Source of the DNA: Forficula auricularia
Taxonomy: Eukaryota > Arthropoda > Insecta > Dermaptera > Forficulidae
NCBI GenBank assembly: GCA_024734495.1
Contig: JALMQS010000066.1
Span: 5,299,490 to 5,363,489 of the forward strand
Direction of reading: 5' to 3'
DNA: 64,000 bases
Below, piece by piece: positions 34,373 to 46,220 of this stretch. The notes under the pieces were generated by a model. It was given only the letters and a program-made list of their open reading frames with translations, searched no databases and was not told the origin of the DNA. How positions within the stretch are numbered: position 1 is the stretch's first letter; every line of letters begins with the position of its first letter. Position numbers and translations under genes: made by a program.

Positions 34373-34799
34373 TAGCTAGGGAGTTTATCTAGAGGGGCAG
34401 CCGGCCAGCTGATTAACCACCACGAGGTTTCAATTTCGGTAATCCGATTAGAGATCAACTAACTTTTTAGAAGTATTGACAAATTTTGGAAGTAACGAAA
34501 TAATTTAATGAGAAATACAAAAGTGACGCCTCGTTATAATGAAGTGTTCTAAGGGGGGGGGGGTGAGTTTTTTGTATGGAATTTTTATCTAACTTTCTAC
34601 TTAAATTTCACCATTACTGCCTAACCTTTTGGGGTACACAAATTGATATAATGACCTATATTAAAGAAGATTTTCTTTCCAACAGAAATGTTAATGTGAG
34701 TAAAAATTAGACATTTGTCTAAAATCAAAATTTTACGATATTTAAGATATTCTGTAGAGTGAATGGACCTAATCAATAACAGATAAGTAATGTCTTTGA

Positions 34800-35935
34800 C
34801 GGCGAGACATCATCTCGATATAACGACCAAAGAGAAAGAAATCGATCCTATTTTATCGATTTAATTTATCTGGAGGTTCACAGTATCTATTTAATATAAG
34901 AAAATAGTATTTTGATTAAGAATTTTGTAGTTTAAAAGATTGTATGAAAAGATTCAATTTATTCTCTCCGGAGTGAATCAACTAGAAATGGCCAAAGTTT
35001 TATTTTTTTCTCATTGGATATTTATTCAAATCTATTGAAATTTCATATCTATGTGTTATTTTATTTATCTTTTATATCAAATAATTATTATTAGAAAATT
35101 TGCATTTTAAAGGGTAGTTTATTTGAAGTCCAATTTGAAAAACCCTAATAACTCCGCTGAAAATTTAAAAAAAAATATGAAATCAATAGATATTATGAAA
35201 CAATTAATTACTAATAATTGAATATAATTTTGAACGAAATCAATTAATTACTTTTTGAGAAAATGGTCAAAAACACCGAAAACCGTCTATGAAAGGCTGT
35301 TTTTTGACAGCAAGAGATGCTTTTGAAAAAAGTTTAAAAAGTCATATGAAATGAAACATTGACTTGTGACATGGAGGTGGAATTTTAAAATGTTTCTAAA
35401 ACGGCCTTTCATAGACGGTTTTCGGGGTTTTTGACGATTTTCTCAAAAAGTACTGAATCGATTTCGTTCAAAATTGAATTAAATTATTAATAATCAATTG
35501 TTTTATAATATCAATTAATTTCATATTTTTAAAAAAATTTCAACGGAGTTATTAGCGTTTTTTCAAGTTGGACTTCAAATAAACTACTCTTTAAAATAAA
35601 AATTTCTAAGAATAATTATTTGCTATAAAAAAAAAATTGAAAATAACACACAGATATGAAATTTCAATAGATTTGAATAATTATCTAATGAGAAAAAAAA
35701 TAAAACTTTTTGTCATTTCTAGTTGATTCGCTCCCGGAGAGAAGAAATTGAATCTTTTCATACGATTTCTTTTAAACTACACAATTCCTAATTAAAATGC
35801 TATTTTCTTATATTAAAAAGATACTGTGAACCTCGAGATAGGTTAAATCGATAAAATAAGATCGATTTCTTTCTCATTTTGAATTCTTTGTTTTGTTTTA
35901 TCGAGACGTTGGATGGGACGTCTCTTGACATTAGG
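34800..35935. repeat. Long foldback, about 500-bp arms
   Basis: Arms 34803-35285 and 35400-35930, for example GGGTAGTTTATTTGAAGTCC against its inverse near 35565-35590 and GAAAACCGTCTATGAAAGGC against 35402-35425. The spacer is about 115 bp. No ORF and no ribozyme-like core. A transcript would form a long hairpin. Confidence 0.85.
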
Positions 35936-36442
35936 AATACATTATTTTTTTTATTATGGATTCTTACCTTACACTAATGAAATATCTTTTAACGTATTAA
36001 AATTTAATACATTTAATATAATAAATAAATAGATAAAATAATTTAAATATACGTAGTAATGGGCCTGGCGTCCACTTGAAGCGCCAGAGATCAATACAAA
36101 GCAGTTAAATAATTAAAAGTGTTAATGCAAGTTCATTTAACTGGATTTAAAAGCATTAATTTATATGATATGTGTAATGATTTTGATCGTTTTATTTGAA
36201 TATATTAAGTGGGAAATTTTCAAGGGTGCAACATCGTATTCTTGCTCAGGCGGCGAAAGATCAACAACTCTCTTTAAAAGCTCACTTATTAATACATTTC
36301 TTTAATAAAAAATTACAGATTTTTATGTTGGGCCACTAAATATTTGAAAACTAACCCTTCTTCAGTTGATAAAAATTTCCATTGAACCAGGAGAATCAGT
36401 TCACGAGAGAGTGATTGCATATAAATAAAGAGTCAACTTGTA

Positions 36443-36639
36443 ATGTACTTATATACAATTTTAAAACTGTTCATATTCAAGACGAAACTTATTTTTCTAT
36501 CAAGTGTGTATAAGTTGTTATTAAATACAATATTTTTTTTATTAAAAGAGAAATATATTACTTTACCATACAGGGTATCGTCAAGTATTGTAATTCTGCA
36601 AGAAAAAAGTGTTTTTTCCTTCTTTTTTCAAAATATCTC
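36443..36639. other. AT-rich stretch with unconvincing frame
   Basis: The plus frame here is low-complexity and hydrophobic by composition only. No feature claimed. Confidence 0.4.
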
Positions 36640-37200
36640 AAAAACGGCTGAAAATATTTTGATTAAAAAAATTGAGCGAAACCATGGCATTTTGCTCTAC
36701 AAAAAAACTCTAATAAGTGAACATCGAAAAAATTATATTTTTTGATATAATAATTGTTTTGTCAAAATGTCTGTTAGTTAGTCTGTGCGTCACCAAATTT
36801 TTGTGGAAGAGCTAGCTCAAAAACTAGTGGGAATATCGAAACCAAATTTCACACGTAATTTTGGCCCATTGACATTAAGAGCTGATTATATTTTGGTACA
36901 TATCGACCCAAAATTAAGTGGGGTGGAGGGGAGGTTAAAAATTAAAAATCTAAGCAATTTGAGCAAACTCAACCAAATTTTGTATACATAATCAGCGGGA
37001 CCCCAGAAGTCTAAAAATGCAAAAACTAACCGCCCCAAAAGGGGGGGCTCAAAAAATGAAAATCTAGGCTCTTGTACCAAACTCAACCAAATTTTGTATA
37101 CATAATCAGTGGGCCCCAGGAAAAATGGAAAAAATAACCCCTCCCCTTACATGATTATAAATAATTTTATTAAATATAAGTGAGGGGCCAGGATGTATGG
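36640..37200 (+). repeat. Second copy of the 31.5-kb Helitron-like repeat
   Basis: Shares AAACCATGGC, AAGTGAACATCGAAAAAATT and CTCAAAAACTAGT in order with 31500-31770. It contains an internal direct repeat, CTCAACCAAATTTTGTATAC at 36968 and 37082. Confidence 0.65.
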
Positions 37201-37498
37201 TAAAGTCAAGTGGATGGCCACATCAGAACACGTCAGCTTATTTTTATTTGTTGATAGGTCAATAGTCTATATTTTGTCAGTAGCGAAATAATTTAATGTG
37301 AAATACATAAGTGATGCCTCGTAATAATGGAGTTTCGATTTTTCTAGAGAGGGGGTGGTAGAGTTTTTTAGGGGGCAATATTATACAGTATTTCATTCTC
37401 AGCAGAATTTAGTACACTTTTTTCCCACCCCCTCTTCCTCGAAACTAATATGAGCTGCCCACCCCCTCTAAGTGAAATTCTGGGCACGCCCTTGCCTA

Positions 37499-38879
37499 CA
37501 GGGCCGCACCGACCCTCCACAGCGCCTGTGTGCGAAACCTATGAAGCGCCTCTTTTTTTCACGAATCTTTTATTTTTATTTCTTATTTGTTAATTTTGAC
37601 CGAAATAAATTTTCATAAAGTAAAATATTTACTTATTTTAGTTGTATTTTTATCACGTTCTTCTTCTTGTTTTCTTTTCCTTATTAAATTCTGGTAACCA
37701 GATAATTTCTTTTTTATCTTGATCACTCATCGTGGAAACAAGTTAAAACAATCAGTAACACACAAACTATTTATTGTTTTTAGTGCTAGAACTTCTTCTT
37801 ATTTCAATCAATTGTTTTGGCTCTCTCGTTCTTTAATTAAAGTCGGGCTGTCGGGGAATCCCCGTGTACGGAAGCCTGGCTGGCTCACCGTCATTAAATA
37901 AAAAAGTGGCGCTCCTTTCGCCCACAGTTAACTAGTGCACCAATGCACAAGTTCACTAGTGGACCTGTGATGGCTGCGACGCGGCATTATTCAAAACGCA
38001 CCTTTTTGAATGTGTCGTGATTTTGTCATGCGCAGAATTCAAAATAATTAGGGCTATACAATTTAACCGGCTAAGCCGGCTAAAAAGGATTAACTAAGCT
38101 AATTAATTAGCTAACCGTTCGGCTTAGCCGGTTAACTGAAATTAGCTAAGCTAATCGGCTAATGGCTAAATTAGCTAAATAGTCTATTTAAGATTTTATT
38201 AATAAATGATTCATTAAATAATCATAATGCGATTTTTTGAATTAGAAACTATGACGAAATGGTAAAATTGGGTTCAAGATCCAATAAAATTCAGTAGTAT
38301 TTTTTTACTTCATTATTATCAAACTTTTGGGTATAAACTCAAGACATTTTTTTTCTCGAAATTCATGAAAATTTGGGTATAAACTGTCAGACATTTTTTC
38401 TTCTTGAAATTCATGAAAATTTTTTCAATTTTTTCATTCCCAAAAAATTATATAACCGTGAAAGTAAAATAATTACCAAATTCAACGTCATACAATTTTA
38501 CTATGATCTATTAAATTACATCGCAGTCATCGCATCGGTCGGGCTGCATTCATAAACTCATTTAAACAAAACTTCATGGCGGTTCTTTTGATTTTAACGC
38601 TGAGCTCGTAATTATTGTAAACTAAAACCCAAAGCGTAAAATTAAACCACAAACGTGAATATTATCTTGGGACACTTGTACAATAAGCGCTATATTATGT
38701 TTTGTTGTTTACAGAGGCATTTGTTGCGCCTATTATACCTACTTACTTATCGATACTCCACTACAAAGCAATATGTTGTTGTTGTAAGTGTAACAAAAAT
38801 AATTTCGATAGCGGCGCCCCTATTGTTTTGGCGCCTGTGTGCGCCGCACACTTCGCACCACAGGGGCGGCGCGGCCCTG
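37499..38879. mobile_element. hAT element with CAGGGCCGC ends
   Basis: CAGGGCCGCACCGACC and (inverted) CAGGGCCGCGCCGCCC, flanked by a perfect 8-bp duplication CTTGCCTA (37491-37498, 38880-38887). No transposase. GC-rich subterminal sequence includes GCGCCTGTGTGCG on both sides. A palindrome is nested at 38063. Confidence 0.87.
38063..38135. repeat. Perfect 16-bp inverted repeat with AGCTAA words
   Basis: TTAACCGGCTAAGCCG (38063-38078) mirrors CGGCTTAGCCGGTTAA (38120-38135); AGCTAA/TTAGCT words fill and follow it. Likely the end of a MITE starting near TTAGGGCTATACAA. Confidence 0.7.
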
Positions 38880-38887
38880 CTTGCCTA

Positions 38888-39599
38888 CTTATGTTTCCGT
38901 ACTTATAATTTGAACTGATAGCTATAGTACAATAACTTTTAGCACACCTATCTAGCCATAGCTCGTCGTTTTTTCATTTGTGTTCTTAATTAAGTTTAAC
39001 AGATAACAGAAACTGATCAGATAAAGCTCTTAAGAGTTTAGAATCATAATCTCCTGTTCTCTAATTAGAAAAAAATTATCTACCTCAATTTCTACTTTAC
39101 TCTGCATAATAATATCATTGTTAGATAAAATAATTATGCGATTTATCATTATTTGCAATAAATTAACACAAACAAAGTAAATTGGTCTGATAGATAATGC
39201 AGTAAATAAATAAAAAGTAATTAAATGAAGTGATATCAAGGTGGTGAAACACATTTTAATTTTAGTGCTAATTTTTTACATTTTATTTTCTATATAAATA
39301 CAAATTAGAAAAAAAACTTTTCGACACCAAGTTTTTACTTTATATTTATTAAAATCTTATTTTTAAAGTAATATTTTTTGTAATGAATAAATAATTTTAG
39401 ATAGGTATTATGCATGTTTCTAAAATGATTAAAGAATAACAAGAAACTAGTATACGGTAGGCCTTCTTATTCCAGGTGCGACCCAACTTAGAATTTGAGC
39501 GGTGTAAAGTTGAGAGTAAAATTGGATCTCTAGATAAATAGCCGAGTTTCTTTAAACCACAATTAGCAGCATGGAAATGTGCACATTGCTAAGGTGGAC
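38888..39599. other. AT-rich stretch, nothing recognised
   Basis: No supported feature. Confidence 0.5.
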
Positions 39600-40237
39600 A
39601 ATAGGGTGGTTCTTATTTTGGGTATTTTCGAATTTCTACGCTGACAGGGGCTCAGATGATTCGAAATAAATTAAAAAAATATCCCTCAAGTTTCAATTCT
39701 CTATCTTAATTTTAAAATGCGTGCACAGGATGCAAGTTTCCCATCTAAATAACATGGGGTTTTTGGTGTTGAAATTTCAATTTTCTATTCCGGCCAAAGC
39801 AATGGTTCAAAAAATTTGAAACTCTGTAGACTTTATACTTATATTAGTAGCAATCCTTCTGATTTTTTTCTGATTTTAGCTATTATAATTTTGGAGTCTA
39901 TAACTTATACTAACACTAAGATATAGCAGTATTTTACCTAGCTCTAACTCCAAAATTATAATAGCTAAAAATCTGTAAAAGTTTTGAGGGATATCTACTA
40001 TTATAAGGATAAAGTCTACAAAGTTTCAAATTTTCTGAACCATTGCTTCGGAATTAAGATTGATCGTTCAATGCCAAAACCCCATGTTATTTAGATCGAA
40101 GCTTGCAACGCTGTTCGGCAAATGTTAAAATTCAGATGAAGTCTTGAAACTTGGGGGATTTTTTTTTAGTTATCTCGAACCATATGAGCATCTGTCAGCG
40201 TAAAAATTCAAAAATACTTCAAAATAAGGACCATCAG
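39600..40237. mobile_element. Palindromic MITE, about 300-bp arms
   Basis: Arms 39600-39905 and 39935-40237. Shared words: TTTACGCTGACAG type near the ends, AACATGGGGTTTT, GCAATGGTTCA, AATTTTGGAGT near the centre. Ends resemble those of the 7062-11667 cassette (AGGGTGGTyCTTATTTT). Confidence 0.8.
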
Positions 40238-40562
40238 TTTTATACTTCTTTTCGTGACCCTACTCCTTTTGTAAAACCTTTACTCCAGAAATACTACTTT
40301 GCATTCTTTTGCACTTCTTTGTACATATCTATAAATATGTATTTGACTATATTAACCTAATTAAGACGAAAAGTACACATCAAATATCAAAATAATAAAT
40401 AAATAAAATAAATTTTATCAATCGTTTTAATACATATTTAGAAAAATATATTTAACATGATTGACTCTATAATAAATATAAAGAGAAGGTTTACATAATT
40501 GAAATATCAAAATAACAAATAAATAAATTAAATTTTATTAAATTTGTAAAAATATTAATTAA

Positions 40563-40665
40563 TAAAGTAAAGGGTGTGTAGTTTCACAGTGAATGAAATA
40601 AAACTCAAATAGGTTTATACAAACTCAATATATTTCGGATTATTAGTCCATCATCATTTCGGGGG
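40563..40665 (-). repeat. Single arm of the hammerhead-like foldback family
   Basis: Same sequence as the arm at 8310-8430. Minus strand reads UGAUGA-U-GGA...UCC-GAAAU-AUA-UUGAG, but the 5' helix I strand is replaced by foreign sequence. It supplies the uninterrupted arm that dates the LINE at 7970. Confidence 0.65.
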
Positions 40666-40699
40666 TCTTTTTAGAAAGTTCGTTTGTCGTTAGTGAAAT

Positions 40700-40965
40700 G
40701 GAGGTATAGGAACTGAACCGAGCCGAACTGAATATATCCTAACCAAACCGAACCGAACCGGCTGCGTCTTGCACATGTCCGACGGTTCGGTTCTATACAG
40801 AAGTATGTTGAGAATATAAAAAATTATATTCTCAACTACTAATAGGTTCGGTTCTAAAAAAGTTCGTTGAGATAAGAAAAATTACGATTTGTCAAATGTC
40901 GGGATTTTGGCCGTCGGGAATTTTTTCTGTCGGGGTTTTGGGCTGTCGGGATTTTGGGATGAACC
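40700..40965. repeat. Palindromes plus GTCGGGATTTTGG tandem repeats
   Basis: AACCGAACCG words near 40740 mirror CGGTTCGGTTC near 40785; a second hairpin GTTGAGAATAT/ATATTCTCAAC lies at 40808-40837. From 40893 GTCGGGATTTTGG-type units repeat about four times. Probably MITE debris. Confidence 0.55.
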
Positions 40966-41865
40966 CCTATTATACACGTTCATTATCCAACAGAGTTCAG
41001 TCCGAAATAGATCGAAGAACTTTGATTGACTTGAGAGAATTCAGCATAACTGGACTAACTCGAAAAATGGTTAGAAATGAGAAGATTGTTTAATCAATCA
41101 ATAGATTTAAAATTACAATTTGAATTGACGTATATCAACAATTCGTCCTCCCTCTAGTCTAGTTCAAGGAAAATCAAGCCAATCTGCTTGCGACAGAATC
41201 AACTATAATGGGATTTGCCGGTGATGATTCACTCGAGTTTTCATACAAGGGCTAGCCACTAAAATGAGATTTAATTAAAAATAAAAATTATAATACTAAT
41301 CAATAGTTTAATTGAAAATATTTAAGAACAATTTATTTTGAAACACTAAAATTACAATACTTTCCCCATGCTTCCCATTGGATAAAGTAAATATTATAGC
41401 AGACAATGCGTAATATCCATAGGTCTCCGAGTATTTAAAAAATTTGCTTCAAATTTTATTGTACAAAAAAAGCTGTTTTTCTTCTCAATATCAAAAAACT
41501 TTGAAGGAAAAAATATTTTTAATTCTTTTTTTGTTCATTGGAAAATTCTCTTTGTACGTTTTCAAATGAATTACAAAATACAATTACAAAATACAAAATT
41601 AATAGATTATACATTGATTCTGCTATAACTTTTTGATTTTATAATATATTTTTAGAATAATAAAATAGGTATTTAATATCTTTAAATAATTTACTCTTAA
41701 TTAATATTAAAAATTTTATACACACACCCTATTAAATACCAAGAGAATAATTAGAATTTTCTTAAATTTTAATGAACTGAAGATTGATTATTATATAACC
41801 AAAATTTTAATAAAGTACCTATGTATTTTTATTTTTTTAAAAAATCAAACAAACAAAAAAAAAAA
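40966..41865. other. AT-rich stretch, nothing recognised
   Basis: No supported feature. Confidence 0.45.
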
Positions 41866-42360
41866 CTATGGGGGTGGAGAGGCCCAAAGTAAACTCTTCT
41901 CCAAATTTCTATAATCCGGCACTGTAGGTATTATTATTATATATACGCGTATTATTATTTTTAGGATTCCTATCAAAAGAGTGATAAATGTCTGCCTTCC
42001 TAATATTTTGTAAAATTGCCAGCAATGTCTGTTGCTTATAGAGGTCGCCATTTTCACACCCTATTTGACCACTCGGAGCGACCTTCTGTCCCATCAATCA
42101 ACCCCCTCACAGCCCATCCATGCTATTTCTTCAATCCACCTAAAACATTTTTTTCCTCCTCAAATGGTCCTTTTGGATTGCTTTTTCATTCTACCATTTT
42201 TTGTACTATTCCCTTTCCAGATCACTGTATACTGAGCGATGAGAGAGGCATCCAAATCCTCTTAACAGCCATTTTAACTTGTTTAGGTTTAGAGATAGGA
42301 AAAGCAAGGGTTGTTTTTGAAATTAGGCTGGAATAAGGAAATCTCTGCGTTGCTAAGGTA
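41866..42360. other. Mixed stretch with a MITE end and moderately GC-rich DNA
   Basis: TCCGGCACTGTAGG near 41925 looks like a hAT MITE end. 42020-42250 is pyrimidine-rich on the plus strand, which keeps several frames open without recognisable protein. A possible donor AAG-GTAAAT at 42356 would precede the frame at 42401. Confidence 0.3.
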
Positions 42361-42720
42361 AATATTTTATTTATATTTAAAATATTTTTTTTTAGATAAT
42401 ATGGTTGATAGGGGTAGCCAATCCAGGGTTGGAGCTAGAAGTATAGGTGTTGAAACCAATGGTGGTGTTTGTTATGAGGAAGATTCAGATGGTTATTTAG
42501 ATTATAAGGATTTACGGAAGAATGGTATTAATTTAATAGGTCTGGTTCCTACAATTTAGTTAATTCAGATATTAATAGATACTATATGTAGGTTTACATT
42601 CATTTGTAGGATCTGGCATTGATTTGTGGAACAGTCTATTTACTCCTACTTGGGATTATAGTCCTCTGCCCCCTATGATTAAATCAATTACAAATTTTGT
42701 CAAGTCCTAATGTCCTAGAG

Positions 42721-43557
42721 CAGGGGTTCCCAACCTTTTTGCACCTGCGTACCACTTGACTTTTTGAGAAATTTTGGCGTACCACCAGACCTAAATATTT
42801 TAATAAACGTATAATATTTACTCTTCTAAAAGTGTTCAAAGGCTTTTTGAATTAAATTCCTGAGAAAACTTCATATTTAATGGTTAGATATTTGTATATT
42901 TATAACATGCTTATAATAAAGGAGAAATCAAAAGATTAAAAATGGTATTAATTTACAGTTTTATTTATACCCATAGGTCTAAAAACATTCAAATAAAAAA
43001 TTAGTACAAACTCAGCAAAAAATTAATCATCATACAAAATATACTTTTATAGTTCTTAGTGCGAAACTTGTTGTTTGCCTGATATTAAAATATCAACATT
43101 AGGAGTAATGGAACTTATCTTCACTCTTAAGTCTTCTTCAACACTTATTCTGCTTCCATGTTTATTTTTTATATTCACTAGTTCAGAAAATCCACTCTCA
43201 CACAAGTAACTCGTAACAAATGGCATCAAAAATAGCAGAGCTTGCCGGAAGATCAAAGGGTACTCGGTTTTACATCCGAAAGTTCCAGAAGTTAATTAAA
43301 GATTTCTCTTTAAAATAATCTTTCATGGAACAGATCTTAAAAACTTTATTTTAGCTCCAATTCATTTGGTGAGGTTCCCGAAAAAGGAGTTCTCTGATCC
43401 AGTCCACTTTTGAATAATCTTCAGAGAAATACTTCTTAAAACTTTTTTGAAGGCCTTCCAAGTGGACAATAAGAGTACAGAAGCTATTAATAGCATGTTG
43501 CTCACAGCACTCACGCGTACCACCAGTGGTACGCCTACCACCGGTTGGGAACCCATG
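42721..43557 (-). mobile_element. hAT element with transposase C-terminal fragment
   Basis: CAGGGGTTCCCAACC and (inverted) CATGGGTTCCCAACC ends with a perfect 8-bp duplication TCCTAGAG (42713-42720, 43558-43565). It encodes, in minus orientation, the end of its transposase. Confidence 0.9.
43056..43475 (-). pseudogene. hAT transposase C-terminal remnant (ZBED/SCAND3-like)
   Basis: Minus strand: LEGLQKSFKKYFSEDYSKVD, WIRELLFREP, a stop, KSLINFWNF, a frameshift near 43265, then RQALLFLMPFVTSYLCESGF, SELVNIKNKHGSRISVEEDL and VDILISGKQQVSH. PFVTSYLCESGFS with the following NIK(N/S)K...R(I/L)xVEEDLR is the hAT dimerisation domain signature. The catalytic RNase H-like part is missing, so it is inactive. 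Confidence 0.85.
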
Positions 43558-43965
43558 TCCTAGAGTTGTGGAAAATTTTATTTAGTTTTCACAAGCAGAG
43601 ATTAGCTGAGGTAGAGAGAGGTCATACCATCCTTGTTAAGGTTTTGAGCAGGTTTCCTTAACAACTTATGGCAAATGCCGGGATGGCTAATGCGTCGCTT
43701 GCTCCTAGTATTGGGTTTTTGCTCGAAATTTTTTAATTACTTTTTGCCTTTTGATGGAAATCTATGGTCATGTTATTTGTTAATGAGCATACATTTCTAT
43801 TTTTTTCTTTTTATTTGTTTATTATTTGTTAAATTGTTAATGTTAATTTTTATTGTTGTTTGTTTTTGTATTGTAGCTAGATTGTATTGATATTTCGAGG
43901 ATTTAGCCACCGAGGACTTGTCCCTCTAACCAGCTCGTGGAATAAAGATTTATTTATTTATTTTT

Positions 43966-44422
43966 CAAAGAGCACTTTTAAGGTTTTGTAAAAGTTTTTC
44001 ACGGTTAACAATAAATGATGTTAGGTTACAATTATTTTCACCATTCACATTTTTCATTTTTGGAAAGTATTCATGAAAATTTTCCTTAGTCTTGATATCC
44101 AAAAAATACTTTAGTTTCAAATACTTTTAATAAGCTAATCATTTCAGTTTATTACTTTATCCATGAGTTTTTTATTTTAATACATACTGTATTAGCTGTG
44201 ACAATTTCCTGTTTTTTTTTTTTTTTTTTTTAAATAATATTTATTTTAAGTAAGAAAAAATTAAAATGCATTTTAGCTTTAGAAATAATTTTTTTAATTA
44301 CCTATCTAGTCAAAATATGGAAATATTTTTTTACTATTTTATTTAATCATTTTATCTAAAAATTATAATGTCCGATTTTTATTGCTGTTGAGTGTACCTA
44401 CCTATATAGTATATATTATATA
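43966..44422. other. AT-rich stretch with long T run
   Basis: A T run lies at about 44211-44231. No gene seen. Confidence 0.5.
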
Positions 44423-44424
44423 TA

Positions 44425-45115
44425 CAGTGTGTCAATTTGAAAACTTCCCACCCCTAGTATCGCTAAACTGGCAAATTATTTCAAAAATCGCTGAGGCACG
44501 TCAAATTTGTATTCGAGAGAGAAGAATTTTGATGTATAAATTAGATCGACCCCTTCACCCCCCTTCCCACCAGAGCCACCTCTCCAAAACTTAAATGGGA
44601 AAGGGGTCGAGGTAGACAATTTTGACTTTGTTGTTTTCCATTTTGTTTTGTTAATCATTTGCAAAATAAATGTACAAGAATAAAAACGTGTTCTAATTTG
44701 TTTGTGGTTTACGTTAATCGTAGGTATTTATCTGTGAAAATTGATTTATTAAAACAACGTAGGTACCACCGTCAAAACCTGTTTTAATGAGAATTTATAA
44801 GTTAAATGTATCAAACAAATAATTACAACAATTCAATTTTGCAATATTCAAAGACGCCTAACTTAGTAACGCAGCACTCAAATTTAAAAAATGGCACACC
44901 CAAATGTAGAGAATAAAATGATGTCTCACTCGACCCCTTTCTTATTTAAGATTTTGGGGGTGTGGCTCTGGGGGAAGGGGCAATTTAATTTATACGTCAA
45001 AATTCTTCCCCCTCGAAGACAAATTTAACGATTTTCTCAGCGATTCTCAACGATTTTTGAAATAATTTCCAGTTTAGCGATACTAGAGGTGGGAAGTTTT
45101 CAAATTGACACACTG
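44425..45115. mobile_element. TA-flanked MITE with about 200-bp inverted ends
   Basis: CAGTGTGTCAATTTGAAAAC and its inverse are flanked by TA (44423-44424, 45116-45117), as for Tc1/mariner. Arms extend to about 44625 and 44925 (AAACTTCCCACC, AATTTATAC). Confidence 0.82.
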
Positions 45116-45123
45116 TACCTATA

Positions 45124-46220
45124 TCTATATAATAAAAATGAATTTCTTTTTCTTTGTAAGCGCGGATCTCTCAAATGCCTGGACCGATTTGGCTAATTTT
45201 TTTTTTAAATGTTCGTAATAGTCCAATTCAGGTTAATACGTAAAAAAACATCGGAAAAGTTGCCCGGAAAATTAGAAAATTCACGGAAAACTAAAACAAA
45301 ATCTATTTAGCCAACCTTGCTTGCCAAACAATATAATTTTTAAGAAAAAAATAAAACCGACTTCAAAAAATTAAATGCAACAAATAAAATACACTAAAAG
45401 GTATAAAATGATTATTATCTTGTTTAGTTACAACTAAACGACGAAATATTAACATGAAATTACTTTTTGAAGTCGGTGCCAAACTAACTATACCTATAAG
45501 CGAGCATACCCTCCAAACGTACTAAGTAAGATCCGTCGAGTGCGATTCATAAAAGGTATATGTTTGGCACCGACTTCAAAAAGTAATTTCATGTTAATAT
45601 TTCGTCGTTTATTGTAACTAAATAAGATAATAATTATTTTATACCTTTTAGTGTATTTTATTTGTTGCATTTAATTTTTTGAAGTCGGTTTTATTTTTTC
45701 TTAAAAATTATATTTTATTTTTCTCTTTTTAGTGATGTTATTAATAGTGATCATATCATCAGAACTTGACCAAATTAATATGACACCATCCTAAGACACC
45801 CCTTTCGGATAAAAAAGAACCATCGAAATCGGTTCATAAACAAAGAGGTTAGGTCTAAACAAACCTAATAATAAAAAGGTCTAATACCTATGAAAAAATA
45901 CGAAAAATGGGACCAATCGGAAGCTAGACTGGACCCAATGCAAAAAAATTTTCAAAATCGGTTGAGAATTGGCGGAGATATGAGGTAACATAGGCACAAA
46001 AAAAAAAAAAAAAAAAAAAATTCAGTCAAATAGAGAACCTCCTCCTTTTTTGAAGTCGGTTAAAAAGAACTAAACTAGCAAACTAACCATGTGTTGGCAG
46101 CCCTATCTGTCAGATTTTTGAATTGTCATTTATTCTTAATAGCATAGATAAAAGAGATCTAACCACATTATCGTTGAAGAAGAATTTAATAATGCAACAA
46201 AGATTTAAAAAAACTATAAT
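45124..46220 (+). mobile_element. Helitron-type 5' region with inserted CCGACTTC element
   Basis: Starts TCTATATAATAAAAATGAAT and matches 51813-52175 through GGACCGATTTGGCTAATTTT to CAACAAAGATTTAAAAAA. Against that copy, 45334-46064 is an insertion. No Helitron 3' end is seen, so both copies are truncated. Confidence 0.65.
45334..46064. mobile_element. CCGACTTC repeat: hairpin body plus 340-bp tail
   Basis: AACCGACTTCAAAAAA at the left is inverted at 45465, repeated near 45570, inverted near 45680, and closes the element at 46048-46061. The first 380 bp is a palindrome; the tail contains GAAATCGGTTCATAAAC and a poly(A) at about 45992-46020. The copy at 52011 (CAAACAATAAAAGAAC) is the empty site. 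Similar AACCGACTTC-ended repeats occur in other arthropods by my recollection; superfamily unknown. Confidence 0.75.

Larger units (their letters stand above)
34000..37492. mobile_element. Possible hAT-type composite with GGGCGTGC ends
   Basis: Left TGGGCGTGCTCAG and right, inverted, AGGGCGTGCCCAG. The 8-bp flanks are TACCTACA and (before the next insertion) TGCCTACT, 6 of 8. It would contain two foldbacks and a Helitron-like repeat. Two unrelated MITE ends cannot be excluded. Confidence 0.4.
42401..43760 (+). pseudogene. Decayed coding region interrupted by a hAT
   Basis: The first open segment, 42401-42559, gives MVDRGSQSRVGARSIGVETN then YEEDSDGYLDYKDLRKNGIN (52 aa). After frameshifts protein-like sequence goes on: NLVNSDINRYY, GLHSFVGSGIDLWNSLFTP, PPMIKSITNFVKS, then, across the hAT, NVLELWKILFSFHKQRLAEV and LVKVLSRFP. 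I do not recognise the family. Its end, with AATAAAG at 43942 and a TTTATTTA tail at about 43965, suggests the body of a retroelement (perhaps an ORF1/gag-like protein) rather than a host gene. Confidence 0.4.

Noticed and set aside
36340..36380. Another hammerhead core (CUGAAGA-AGGGUUAG, minus strand)
   Set aside because: CUGAAGA is followed by no stable stem II and GAAAC is absent (CAAAU instead); too weak to list.
36443..36745. 100-codon plus frame rich in Ile, Phe and Leu
   Set aside because: Composition reflects AT-rich DNA; it runs into the Helitron-like repeat.
42016..42336. 106-codon plus frame
   Set aside because: Pyrimidine-rich composition keeps several frames open; no domain is recognisable and stops fit a non-coding reading.
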